From contig CAVXLQ010000018.1 in assembly GCA_963762635.1 (NCBI GenBank), positions 620,001 to 684,000 of the forward strand: a DNA stretch of 64,000 nt, given 5' to 3'. Below are positions 17,330-25,792 of this stretch, piece by piece. The first letter of the stretch is position 1. Every line of letters starts with the position of its first letter. The position numbers and the translations under genes are program-made. The notes below the pieces were generated by a model. That model ran no database searches, had not been told where the DNA came from, and saw only the letters and a program-made list of their open reading frames with translations. The DNA is from Tenggerimyces sp963762635 (lineage in GTDB: Bacteria; Actinomycetota; Actinomycetes; Propionibacteriales; Actinopolymorphaceae).

Positions 17330-19546
17330 TCAGCGCAGCGTGGCGAGGGTGGCGGCGAGGGCGCGGAGGCGTTCGAGCGAGGGCAGGTCGTCCAGCAGCA
17401 CCGGCTCACCGTCGGGACCGCACAACGGCTGCTGCCAGTTCGCGTACTCCTTGTTCGTCCCCGGCTGGTTCTGCGTCCGCCGATCACCCACGGCATCCGT
17501 CAGCGCCACCCCGACCAACCGCGAGGGCGTCAGCGCGACGTAGCGGTGCAGGGCCTCGATGACCTCCTGCTCCCCCGACCCCGGCCGCAACAGACCCCGA
17601 GCCGTGAGCGTCGCCTGCCACAACGCCTGCTCTGACTGGAACGAAGAGAGCTCCTCCTCCACCGACCGCGTCAGCAACCCCAAAGAAGCCCGCAACCGCA
17701 CGTGCGCCCCGTCCAGGTACGCAGCGGACGGAGGCAGGTCGTGCACGGTCACCGTCGCCAGGCAGAGCTCCCGCCACAGCTCCGGCGACAGCGGCGACCC
17801 ATCGGACTGCCGCTCGAACCACAGCACGCTCGTCCCCAGGATCCCCCGCTCCCGCAGCACATCCCGCACCCAGGGCTCGACCGTCCCCAGGTCCTCCCCC
17901 ACCAGCACCGCCCCGGCGCGCGAAGCCTCCAACGCCAGGATCCCGACCAACGCCTCGTGGTCGTACCGCACGTAAGTCCCCTGATGAGCAGGCATCCCCG
18001 CCGGCACCCACCACAGCCGGAACATCCCGATCACGTGGTCCACCCGCAGCCCACCCGCGTGCCGGAAGACCCCGGACGCCAGCGCACGCCAGGCCGCGTA
18101 GCCCGTCGCGGCCAACCGGTCGGGCCGCCACGGCGGGAGCGACCAGTCCTGGCCCTGCTGGTTGAACTCGTCCGCCGGCGCCCCTACCCCGATGTCGGTC
18201 GCGAGTACGTCGGACAGCGCCCACGCGTCCGCACCGTCCGGATGGACGCCGACCGGCAGGTCGTGGACGACGCCCAACCACATGCCCGCGGCGAGAGCAC
18301 GCTCCTGAACGGAAGCGAGCTGCTCGTCCAGCCACCACTGCGCGAGGCAGTACAGCGACACCCGCGACTCCGAAGCCGAACGCACCGCCGCGACCTCCGG
18401 CGACCGCGGCGAACGCAAAGCCACCGGCCACTCGTGCCAGTCGTCGCCATGCTGCTCCGCCAACACACACCAGGTCGCGAAGTCGGTCAGCGCCGAGCCC
18501 TCGCGAGCCAGGAACTCGCGGTACTCCCCCGCGCGCCCCGCGGACAGCGGCACGGTCTGCAGAGCCTCGAGCGCGGCGAGCTTCGCCGCCCACACGGAGT
18601 CCCGATCGAGCAGCTCGGCAGAAGTGTTCATCGCCTTACAGGGTTGGGCAATCTCGTCGAGCCGCGCGCGCTCGGCAGCAGGCAGATACCCGTACTCCGG
18701 CACGTCCTCCACCCGCAGATACAGCGGGCTGATGAAGCGCCGACTCGTCGGCAGGTACGGCGAGGGCTCGACTGGAACGGTCGGGTCGGAAGCGAACAAC
18801 GGATTCGGCAACACGAAGCCAGCACCGAGCTCCCGGCCACTCCACGACACCAGGTCCCCAAGGTCGGCGAGATCACCCAACCCCCAAGAGCGCCGGGACC
18901 GCGCGCTGTAGAGCTGCACCGCGTACCCCCACGACCGGTGCGCCGCCACGCTCGAAGGCATCGGGATCCGCGCGGGCGTGACGATCAAAGGGACGTCAGC
19001 CGACCGGCCGTCCGATCGGGCCAGCAGCCGGTGGTACCCGGTCGGCAGATCGGGCGGCAGCGAGAACGTCGCCTCCCCGACCAACCGGTCGTCGATCCAC
19101 TGCGGCGCCACCAGATGGTGCACCTGCGTCACGTCACCGCGGCGCGTACCGTCCTCCAGCTCGACCCACACCGAGACGGGAGCACCGTGTGGAACGTGCA
19201 CGGCGAACCGCGTCGCCACGTCCTCGCGGGTCGCGACGCAGGGCGGCAACAGGTGCCGCCACTTCTGCTGCCCGGCGGCGGTCAGCTCGCGACGAATCGC
19301 CGGCGGCGTCGACGCGTCGACGTCCAGTGCCGCGAGTACGGCGACGATCGTCGCGCGGGCAACCTCGACATGGTTGCCTCGCCAGTCCCAGTACTCCGTC
19401 GCGACGCCGTACGCCGCGGCCAGGTCCGCCAGCTCAGGTCCGAGTCGGTCCGCGCCTTCATCACCCACGCGGCCAAAGATAGGGGGCATCGGCCCCAGCT
19501 CGACGTCGCCCGCGCCCAGCGAGTGAAGCAGTCCGTTCCCGGACAC
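17330..19546 (-). CDS. malQ: 4-alpha-glucanotransferase (amylomaltase, GH77)
   Basis: The protein is up to 738 residues. GH77 landmarks are clear: LRVDHVIGMFRLWWVP with the nucleophile Asp, VGEDLGTVEPWV with the acid/base Glu, HDLPP with the third acidic residue, and the RSWGLGDLADL and DWSLPPW substrate-loop segments. Extra N-terminal beta domains before the barrel are typical of the long actinobacterial form. It transfers alpha-1,4-glucan segments between malto-oligosaccharides in the cytoplasm. The start is uncertain: GTG 19546 has GAGG only 2 bases upstream, whereas ATG 19489 lacks a site. Its place opposite a sugar importer with a LacI-like operator between them fits joint control of alpha-glucan use. 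The hairpin repeat array abuts its stop codon. Confidence 0.93.
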   Translation of the reverse strand: MSGNGLLHSLGAGDVELGPMPPIFGRVGDEGADRLGPELADLAAAYGVATEYWDWRGNHVEVARATIVAVLAALDVDASTPPAIRRELTAAGQQKWRHLLPPCVATREDVATRFAVHVPHGAPVSVWVELEDGTRRGDVTQVHHLVAPQWIDDRLVGEATFSLPPDLPTGYHRLLARSDGRSADVPLIVTPARIPMPSSVAAHRSWGYAVQLYSARSRRSWGLGDLADLGDLVSWSGRELGAGFVLPNPLFASDPTVPVEPSPYLPTSRRFISPLYLRVEDVPEYGYLPAAERARLDEIAQPCKAMNTSAELLDRDSVWAAKLAALEALQTVPLSAGRAGEYREFLAREGSALTDFATWCVLAEQHGDDWHEWPVALRSPRSPEVAAVRSASESRVSLYCLAQWWLDEQLASVQERALAAGMWLGVVHDLPVGVHPDGADAWALSDVLATDIGVGAPADEFNQQGQDWSLPPWRPDRLAATGYAAWRALASGVFRHAGGLRVDHVIGMFRLWWVPAGMPAHQGTYVRYDHEALVGILALEASRAGAVLVGEDLGTVEPWVRDVLRERGILGTSVLWFERQSDGSPLSPELWRELCLATVTVHDLPPSAAYLDGAHVRLRASLGLLTRSVEEELSSFQSEQALWQATLTARGLLRPGSGEQEVIEALHRYVALTPSRLVGVALTDAVGDRRTQNQPGTNKEYANWQQPLCGPDGEPVLLDDLPSLERLRALAATLATLR

Positions 19547-19603
19547 TTCCTCGTCGCAGAAAAGCCTCTGTGACAGATGGATAAGAACGGTCCAGGTCTA
19601 AGG

Positions 19604-19618
19604 GGAAACGCTTTCCCA
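19604..19618. promoter_or_regulatory. LacI-like operator 1 (GGGAAA-CGC-TTTCCC)
   Basis: Perfect 6-bp arms GGGAAA and TTTCCC surround CGC, the form expected for LacI/CcpA-type sugar repressors. It lies 58 bases before the malQ start and 376 before the importer, so it could act on the malQ promoter or on both. Related sites are at 19898 and 58284. Confidence 0.65.
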
Positions 19619-19689
19619 GCTGCCCGATTCTGGCCCAAAGGTCGGGTCCGGTCAACACCTGGCAACGAGGTGGCAACCGGTTGCGGTAC

Positions 19690-19717
19690 TTGACGAAGCG
19701 AACCACACTGGTAGTAG
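19690..19717 (+). promoter_or_regulatory. Candidate promoter of the sugar importer operon
   Basis: TTGACG at 19690-19695 and TAGTAG at 19712-19717 are separated by 16 bases, a fair match to a housekeeping sigma promoter. Transcription would start near 19725 and leave a leader of about 270 bases that includes the second operator. The rest of the 448-base malQ-importer gap shows no gene. Confidence 0.4.
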
Positions 19718-19897
19718 CCTCCGGGCAATCTCGCGGTTGTCTCGGCGTAACACGCGCTCGAGCGCAGCCGATCGAGATAGTGACGCGATCGACGACGGAT
19801 GTACGGCCACACGGTTCGAGTAGGGCGCGCGGGGGTGCGCATTCTCGGAAGGACCACAGGGCGCAACATTGTCCAGCTGATGGCAGAGGGTTAGCTC

Positions 19898-19913
19898 GGG
19901 AAAACGCTTCCCC
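19898..19913. promoter_or_regulatory. LacI-like operator 2
   Basis: GGGAA-AACGC-TTCCCC shares the GGGRAA/CGCTT core of operator 1 and lies 82 bases upstream of the first permease start. Two sites about 290 bases apart would allow looping by a LacI-type tetramer. No LacI gene is adjacent. Confidence 0.6.
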
Positions 19914-19994
19914 ATCAGGGAGCACCCGGCCCGACCATCGCCGCGGCGGGACACCGAGGGACACCCGACCGCACGACAGGGAGGAACCGGCCGA

Positions 19995-20999
19995 ATGGCC
20001 CAGACCAGCCAGGGGCTGCTCACGCGGTCGCGTGGGAAGGCTGACGGAGGCTCCCGCCGGGCAGGCGGTGGCCGTCCGCGGCCGAACAACACATTGGGCC
20101 CGCGGTTCCGCCGCGACTGGCTCCTGCTGCTTCTCGCGATACCAGGCGTCCTGGTCCTGCTGACGTTCCGCTACGTCCCCCTGCTCGGCAACGTCATCGC
20201 CTTCCAGGACTACCAACCGTTCCTCGGGTTCAGTGCGAGCGAGTGGGTCGGCTTCACGAACTTCGCCGTGATCTTCAGCGGCGACCCGGCTTTCATCACG
20301 GCTTTGATCAACACCTTGATCATCACCGTGTTGCAGGTCGTCTTCGTCTTCCCGGTCCCGATCGCGCTGGCCCTGCTGCTGAACAGTCTCCTGTCAGACA
20401 AGATCAAACGGACCGTCCAGTCGATCCTCTACCTGCCGCACTTCCTGTCCTGGGTGATCGTGGTCGCGCTGTTCCAGGAGATGCTCGGCAACGCGGGCAT
20501 GCTGAACACGTTCCTCCGCGAGAGCGACCTGGGCGTGTTCCAGATCATCGGCGTGCCGGAGGTGTTCAAGGTCCTGATCACCTCGCAGGTGGTCTGGAAG
20601 GACGCCGGCTGGGGCACGATCATCTTCCTGGCCGCGATCTCCCGCGTCGACCAGAACCTCTACGAGGCCGCCGCGGTGGACGGCGCCGGTGGCTGGCGGC
20701 GGATCTGGCACATCACGTTGCCCGCGCTCAAGAGCCTCATCATCCTGCTGCTGATCCTGCGCCTCGGGAACGCGCTGGACGTCGGCTTCGAGCAGATCAT
20801 CCTGCAGCAAGGTCCCGTCGGTAAGGATGCGAGCGAGGTGCTGGATACGTACGTGTACAACAACGGCATCGTCGGCGGCAACTGGGGAATCTCCGCCGCC
20901 GTCGGGTTGGTGAAGGGCGTCGTGGGCGTCGCCTTGGTGGTGGGCGCCAACAAGGTCGCTCACATCTTCGGTGAGCCGGGGGTGTACACGAAGCGATGA
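19995..20999 (+). CDS. Sugar ABC transporter permease, LplB/YtcP-type
   Basis: The 334-residue inner-membrane protein begins with a basic, disordered cytoplasmic tail of about 40 residues and then six predicted membrane spans. The EAA loop that docks the ATPase reads EAAAVDGAGGWRRIWHITLP at about residues 225-244. The family belongs to CUT1 carbohydrate importers, often for oligosaccharides or complex saccharides. GGGAGG lies upstream of the ATG. Its stop overlaps the next start (ATGA). No ATPase gene occurs in the operon; actinobacterial CUT1 systems commonly share the MsiK ATPase, encoded elsewhere. Confidence 0.93.
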   Translation: MAQTSQGLLTRSRGKADGGSRRAGGGRPRPNNTLGPRFRRDWLLLLLAIPGVLVLLTFRYVPLLGNVIAFQDYQPFLGFSASEWVGFTNFAVIFSGDPAFITALINTLIITVLQVVFVFPVPIALALLLNSLLSDKIKRTVQSILYLPHFLSWVIVVALFQEMLGNAGMLNTFLRESDLGVFQIIGVPEVFKVLITSQVVWKDAGWGTIIFLAAISRVDQNLYEAAAVDGAGGWRRIWHITLPALKSLIILLLILRLGNALDVGFEQIILQQGPVGKDASEVLDTYVYNNGIVGGNWGISAAVGLVKGVVGVALVVGANKVAHIFGEPGVYTKR

Positions 21000-21889
21000 G
21001 CGCACTCAGGCCCGTATGGATGGAGAAGCCGTCGCCACTGATGACGGCCGCGAAAGGCGTCGTCCTTCTCATTTGCTGCTTGCTGGTGCTGATCCCGTTC
21101 CTCGCGGTGATCTCGACCAGCTTGGCCAGCCAACAGGCGTTGAACGAAGCCGGCGGCTTCCTACTGTTCCCCAAGGACCCCTCGTTCGACGCCTATCGCG
21201 CGATCTTCGCGGGCGGTGTCGTCACGCGGGCGACTCTCGTGAGCGTCGGCGTGACGGTGGTCGGGACGTTCCTCAGCCTCGCCTGCACCGCCGCGCTCGC
21301 GTACGGCCTGTCGAGGCCCGGCAGCCTGCTGCACCGGCCGATGATCTTCCTGCTGCTGGGCAGCCTGCTGTTCAGCCCGGGTCTGATCCCGACGTACCTG
21401 ATGGTCAAGCAGCTCGGCCTGCTCGACTCGTACTGGTCGTTGATCCTGCCGGTGCTGGTCAACGGCTTCAACGTGATCGTCATGCGGGCGTTCTTCATGG
21501 AGCTGCCCGAAGAGCTGCTGGAGAGCGCGAAGCTCGACGGAGCGAGCGAGGTCCGGATCCTGCTGCAGATCGTGCTGCCGCTGTCGAAGGCCGTCATGGC
21601 GGTCATCGGCCTGTTCTACGCGGTGGCGTACTGGAACGCGTTCTTCAACGCGCTCTTATACATGAGCACTCCTGAAAAGTGGCCGATGTCGCTGGTGCTG
21701 CGAACGTACGTGGTCAACCAGTCGCCACTCGGCACCGACCAGCTGGCGATCGGCGCGGAGGCGCTGCCCCCGCAACAGTCGATCCAGATGGCCATCCTCG
21801 TGGTGTCGATCGTGCCGATCCTGCTGGTCTATCCCTTCCTGCAAAGGCATTTCGCCAAGGGCGTCCTCATCGGTGCGGTCAAGGGTTGA
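20996..21889 (+). CDS. Sugar ABC transporter permease, YcjP/LplC-type
   Basis: The 297-residue protein has six predicted spans and an EAA loop reading ESAKLDGASEVRILLQIVLP at about residues 178-197. It is the partner of the preceding permease, with which it overlaps by four bases. The WPMSLVLRTYV and PPQQSIQMAILVVSIVPIL stretches near the C-terminus are typical of the LplC subgroup found with large lipoprotein binding proteins. It forms the heterodimeric channel of the importer. Confidence 0.93.
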   Translation: MSALRPVWMEKPSPLMTAAKGVVLLICCLLVLIPFLAVISTSLASQQALNEAGGFLLFPKDPSFDAYRAIFAGGVVTRATLVSVGVTVVGTFLSLACTAALAYGLSRPGSLLHRPMIFLLLGSLLFSPGLIPTYLMVKQLGLLDSYWSLILPVLVNGFNVIVMRAFFMELPEELLESAKLDGASEVRILLQIVLPLSKAVMAVIGLFYAVAYWNAFFNALLYMSTPEKWPMSLVLRTYVVNQSPLGTDQLAIGAEALPPQQSIQMAILVVSIVPILLVYPFLQRHFAKGVLIGAVKG

Positions 21890-21914
21890 CGGCAATTCGA
21901 GAGAGAAGGAAGTC

Positions 21915-23582
21915 ATGACAGATCGTCAGCTCAACCGGAGGTTCTTCCTCAAGGGAGCAAGCGGAGCGGCAGCACTCGCGACGGGCGGCGGGGCGCTCTT
22001 CGCGGCATGTGGCCCGGACGACAAGGGCGGCTCGGACACACCGGAAGCCAACACCGCGGTGAAGCTTCCGACGCTGGTCGAGTACACCGCGGTCAAGCCC
22101 GATCTCGAGGGCTCGCCGGGTGGGATCCGTGCCGGGTTCTTCAGCTATCCCAAGGAACGGCCGAAGGCGGTCCCTGAGCCCCCGGGAGCCGGCGGCACGT
22201 TCAAGGCGATGGCGATCCTCTACTACCCGTTGCCTCCCGGCCCGGACAAGAACAAGTACTGGCAGGCGTTGAACAAGCGGCTCAACGCGAAGCTCGACAT
22301 GGTGATGGTCCCGAACCAGGAGTACAACACCAAGCTGGCAACGACATTCGCCAGCGACGACCTGCCCGACTTCGTGATGCTGACGCGCAACACCGGTGCG
22401 CCGCAACGACTTCCGCAGATCCTGAAGACGAAGTTCGCCGACCTCAGCGAGCACCTGTCGGGTGACGCGATCAAGGAGTACCCGAACCTCGCGAACATTC
22501 CCGAGCGCGCGTGGAAGGCCTGCGTCTACAACGGCGGCATCTACGGCCTGCCCGTTCCGCGCGACGCGGTCGGCGCGTTTCCGTTCGTGCGCAACGACAT
22601 CATCAAGAAGGCCGGCTTCACCACCAAGCCCGAGAACTTCGAGGAGTTCTACGAGCTGGTGAAGGCTGTCACGGACGCGAAGAAGAACCGGTACGCGTTC
22701 GCTCAGGTCAGCTACCCGATCGACATCGTTCGGATCATGCAGAACACGCCGTCGGGTTGGAAGAACGAGGGCGGCAAGCTGACGTCGGCGAACGAGACCG
22801 ACGAGCACAAGAAGGCGCTCGAGACCGCGGCGAAGTTCTGGAAGGAAGGGCTGATCCACCCGGACGCGTTCGCCGACTCGATCCCGTTCAAGCAGTGGTT
22901 CAACGCCGGCCAGGTCGTGATCCAGCCGGACGGCTACCAGGGCTGGACGCAGTACATCGCCGACAACGTGACGAACCCGGACTTCGACCTCGCGCTGCTG
23001 TACGTCCCGGGCTACGAGGGCGGCAAGGCGAAGATCCCGCAGGGCGGGTCGACGTTCCTCAACGGCGTTACGGCGTTCAAGAAGGCCGAGCCGGAGAAGA
23101 TCAAGGAGCAGCTGCGGATCGCGAACTGGCTGGCGGCTCCGTTCGGCTCCGAGGAGTACTTCTTCCGCCTCTACGGCGAAGAGGGCACGCACTACACGCT
23201 CGACAAGAACGGCGACCCGCAGCTCACCGGGGTCGGGCGTTCGGAGACGGTGATCCCGATCCGCTACATCACCGAGAACCCGTCGGTGATCTACCAGCCG
23301 GGACGCCCGCAGGATGTGAAGATCCAGCACGAGTACGAGTCCGCGACGGTGCCGGACGCGATTCCGAACCCGGTCCTCGGCATGTACTCCAACGTCGAAG
23401 CCAGCAAGGGCGGACAGCTCTCGCAGGCGCTCGACGACGCACGTGACGAGATCATTCAGGGCCGGAAGCCGCTGTCGACCTGGGACGAGGCGATGGACGC
23501 CTGGCGCAAGGGCGGCGGCGACGAGATCCGGCAGGAGTTCCAAGACCAGCTCCAGAAGCAGGGTGGTCCGACGGCGAAGTAG
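21915..23582 (+). CDS. Extracellular solute-binding lipoprotein 1 (LplA/YtcQ-like), Tat-type signal
   Basis: The protein is 555 residues from the ATG at 21915, with GAGAAGGA just upstream; an earlier in-frame start would remove the signal from the N-terminus. The start NRRFFLKG is a twin-arginine motif, followed by an Ala/Gly-rich hydrophobic stretch and a lipobox ending FAAC at about residues 29-32. The mature part has the two-lobed fold of family-1 saccharide-binding proteins, about 520 residues, the long LplA size. It should sit on the outside of the membrane and deliver a saccharide to the two permeases upstream. A paralogue follows at once. Confidence 0.92.
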   Translation: MTDRQLNRRFFLKGASGAAALATGGGALFAACGPDDKGGSDTPEANTAVKLPTLVEYTAVKPDLEGSPGGIRAGFFSYPKERPKAVPEPPGAGGTFKAMAILYYPLPPGPDKNKYWQALNKRLNAKLDMVMVPNQEYNTKLATTFASDDLPDFVMLTRNTGAPQRLPQILKTKFADLSEHLSGDAIKEYPNLANIPERAWKACVYNGGIYGLPVPRDAVGAFPFVRNDIIKKAGFTTKPENFEEFYELVKAVTDAKKNRYAFAQVSYPIDIVRIMQNTPSGWKNEGGKLTSANETDEHKKALETAAKFWKEGLIHPDAFADSIPFKQWFNAGQVVIQPDGYQGWTQYIADNVTNPDFDLALLYVPGYEGGKAKIPQGGSTFLNGVTAFKKAEPEKIKEQLRIANWLAAPFGSEEYFFRLYGEEGTHYTLDKNGDPQLTGVGRSETVIPIRYITENPSVIYQPGRPQDVKIQHEYESATVPDAIPNPVLGMYSNVEASKGGQLSQALDDARDEIIQGRKPLSTWDEAMDAWRKGGGDEIRQEFQDQLQKQGGPTAK

Positions 23583-23625
23583 CACGTACGCGCACAATCG
23601 CATACCGCGGGGAGGAGTGATTGGC

Positions 23626-25263
23626 ATGCCCACATCCGAGCTGAGCCGGCGCGCGTTCCTAGGAGGTGCGGGTGGTGCCGCACTCCTCCTAGCCGGGGCC
23701 GGCTGCGGGAACTCGGGCAGTGACGCGAAGAAGGCGGTGAGCCGGGAGAGCGTCAAACTCCCCACGTACGCTGCCTATACCGGTGTCAGGCCGGACTTGC
23801 CTGGGACCGAGGCTGGCGTGCGGCCCGGGTTCGTGCACTACCCGAAGGACAAGCCGAAGTCGGTCTCGGGTGACGTCGGCGCGGGAAGTACCGTTCTGGC
23901 GTTCGCGAACATCTACTTCCCGCTGCCGCCGAGCGCGGACAAGAACAAGTACTGGTCGACGTTGAACGAGCGGCTCGGCGTCAAGTTCAACATGATCATG
24001 ACGCCGTCCGGTGCGGACTTCGACGCGAAGTTCGCGACGTTGATCGCTGGCAACGCCGACTCGCTGCCGGACCTCATGCAGGTACGCGGGACGAAGCCGC
24101 AGATGCCGCGGATGCTGTCGTCGAAGTTCGCGGACCTGTCGGAGTACCTCGCCGGCGACGCGATCAAGGAGTACCCGAACCTCGCGGCGATTCCCACGCG
24201 GGCTTGGAAGAACTCGGTCTTCAACGGCGGGATCTACGGCATCCCGATCCCGCGCGAGCCGGTGGGTTCGCCGGTGTTCACCCGGCTCGACGTGGTGAAG
24301 AAGCTCGGCCTGTCGACGTCGTTGTCGAACGCGGACGACCTGTCCGCGTTGGCGAAAGAGCTGACAGACGGCAAGTCGCGCTGGGCGTACGGCTCGGCGA
24401 CGCGCATCGTCAACATGGCGGCGCAGATGCTGAAGGCGCCGAACTCATGGCGCTCCGAGGGCGGGAAGCTCACGCACGCTCGGGAGACCGAGGAGTGGAA
24501 GCAGGCTCTGGACTACGCGATCTCGCAGTGGAAGGCGGGCGTCGTCCATCCGGACGCGTTCGGTGTGGAGAACGTGGTCGTCAAGCAGTGGTTCAACTCG
24601 GGCAAGATCGTGCTGCACTACGACGGGTATCCGGGGTGGCGGCAGTACGTGTCGGACTCGTCGAACAACCCCTCGTTCGACCTGGACTGGACGGTGCTGC
24701 CCGGCTTCTCCGGCGGCGCCGGCGCGATCCACGCGGGCGGGTCGATCTTCTCGATCACGTCGCTGAAGAAGGCTTCGCCGGATCGGCTGAAGGAGCTGTT
24801 GCGGATCTGCAACTACTTCGCGGCGCCGTTCGGGACGGAGGAGTACTTCTTCAACGTGTACGGGCTGGAGGGTGTGCACCACACGCTCTCGCCGGAGGGC
24901 GACCCGAAGCTGACGCCGACGGGGCAGTCGCAGACGGTGCTGCCGATCCGGTACATCGCGGAGCCGTCGACGCCGATCTACGAGCCGGGGCGGCCGACGG
25001 ACGTGGAGCGGCAGCACGCGTACGAGTCGAAGGTGATCCCGACGGCGATCGCCAATCCGTGCTCGGGCCTGTACTCGGAGACCGAGGCGACGAAGGGCGC
25101 GGTGCTGACCACGGCGCTGGACGACCTGACCGAGGAGATCATCCAGGGCCGGAAGCCGCTGTCGGCCTGGGACGACGCCGTGGCGACGTGGCGTACAGGT
25201 GGCGGCGACAAGATCCGGGCGGAGCTGCAGGAGCAGCTGCAGAAGGCTTCGTCGAACGGCTGA
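23626..25263 (+). CDS. Extracellular solute-binding lipoprotein 2, paralogue of the preceding gene
   Basis: The 545-residue protein starts at ATG 23626 after GGGGAGGAG. It also has a Tat-like motif (SRRAFLGG) and a lipobox ending GAGC. It aligns with the preceding binding protein along its full length: matching blocks include SAD/GPDKNKYW, KFADLSEYL/HL, GDAIKEYPNLA, NGGIYG, KQWFN and IIQGRKPLS. The likely origin is tandem duplication. Residues differ around the presumed ligand cleft (for example PIPREPVGSP against PVPRDAVGAF), so the two may bind different saccharides for the same permeases. The stop overlaps the next start (TGATG). Confidence 0.92.
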   Translation: MPTSELSRRAFLGGAGGAALLLAGAGCGNSGSDAKKAVSRESVKLPTYAAYTGVRPDLPGTEAGVRPGFVHYPKDKPKSVSGDVGAGSTVLAFANIYFPLPPSADKNKYWSTLNERLGVKFNMIMTPSGADFDAKFATLIAGNADSLPDLMQVRGTKPQMPRMLSSKFADLSEYLAGDAIKEYPNLAAIPTRAWKNSVFNGGIYGIPIPREPVGSPVFTRLDVVKKLGLSTSLSNADDLSALAKELTDGKSRWAYGSATRIVNMAAQMLKAPNSWRSEGGKLTHARETEEWKQALDYAISQWKAGVVHPDAFGVENVVVKQWFNSGKIVLHYDGYPGWRQYVSDSSNNPSFDLDWTVLPGFSGGAGAIHAGGSIFSITSLKKASPDRLKELLRICNYFAAPFGTEEYFFNVYGLEGVHHTLSPEGDPKLTPTGQSQTVLPIRYIAEPSTPIYEPGRPTDVERQHAYESKVIPTAIANPCSGLYSETEATKGAVLTTALDDLTEEIIQGRKPLSAWDDAVATWRTGGGDKIRAELQEQLQKASSNG

Positions 25264-25616
25264 TGTTCGAGATCCGGGACGCGCTCGCGGAGTCCCAGCT
25301 CGCGTCGGTGCTGGAGCTGTACGCGGGCGAATGGTGGACGCGGTCCCGCACGGCCGCGTCCACCTGGTCCGCCCTGGGCTCGTCGGACCTCGTGGTGACA
25401 GTGTGGGCCGGCGACCGGGCGGTCGCGATGGCGCGGGTGCTGACGGACTTCCAGTACGTGGGGCTGATCCTCGACGTGATCGTGGCGCCGTCGCACCGTG
25501 GCTTGGGCGTGGGCCAGCTGCTGATGGACGCGGTGGAGGGGCATCCGGCCTGTCGATGGCTGGCTCAGCTCCTCCGCTGTCGGCCGCGCCGACTTGTTGG
25601 ACAGATCTCGGCCTAG
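25263..25616 (+). CDS. Truncated GNAT-family acetyltransferase
   Basis: The 117-residue frame starts at an ATG overlapping the preceding stop. It has the GNAT N-terminal half: a strand-helix start, VVTVWAGDRAVAMARVLTD, then DVIVAPSHRGLGVGQLLM, the R-x-x-G-x-G/A acetyl-CoA loop, at about 78-95. After VEGHP the sequence turns into an Arg/Cys-rich tail and lacks the final strands and the usual aromatic FY region. GNATs are normally 130-150 residues, so this is probably a 3'-truncated remnant. An inverted repeat covers its end. Confidence 0.6.
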   Translation: MFEIRDALAESQLASVLELYAGEWWTRSRTAASTWSALGSSDLVVTVWAGDRAVAMARVLTDFQYVGLILDVIVAPSHRGLGVGQLLMDAVEGHPACRWLAQLLRCRPRRLVGQISA

Positions 25617-25641
25617 AAGGCGACATCCGTCCAACAACTCG
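25588..25641. terminator. 13-bp inverted repeat at the end of the truncated GNAT
   Basis: Arms 25588-25600 (CGACTTGTTGGAC) and 25629-25641 (GTCCAACAACTCG) pair at 12 of 13 positions across a 28-base loop. It straddles the GNAT stop codon and closes the importer operon. There is no U-run, so it may be a Rho-assisted terminator or the end of an inserted piece. Confidence 0.45.
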
Positions 25642-25792
25642 ACGCGTTCTGGCGGGCCTGGCGCGCGCGATGCAGGTGGTGCGTCTGCTGAGCTTGGGCC
25701 GCGGCCTCGAGCCCGAGGTGGTGGGCGGGCAGCAGACTGGCGGATCCCCTCAGCCCCGCTGCGGTGAGCGGCGAACAGTAAGGTTCAGGGTC

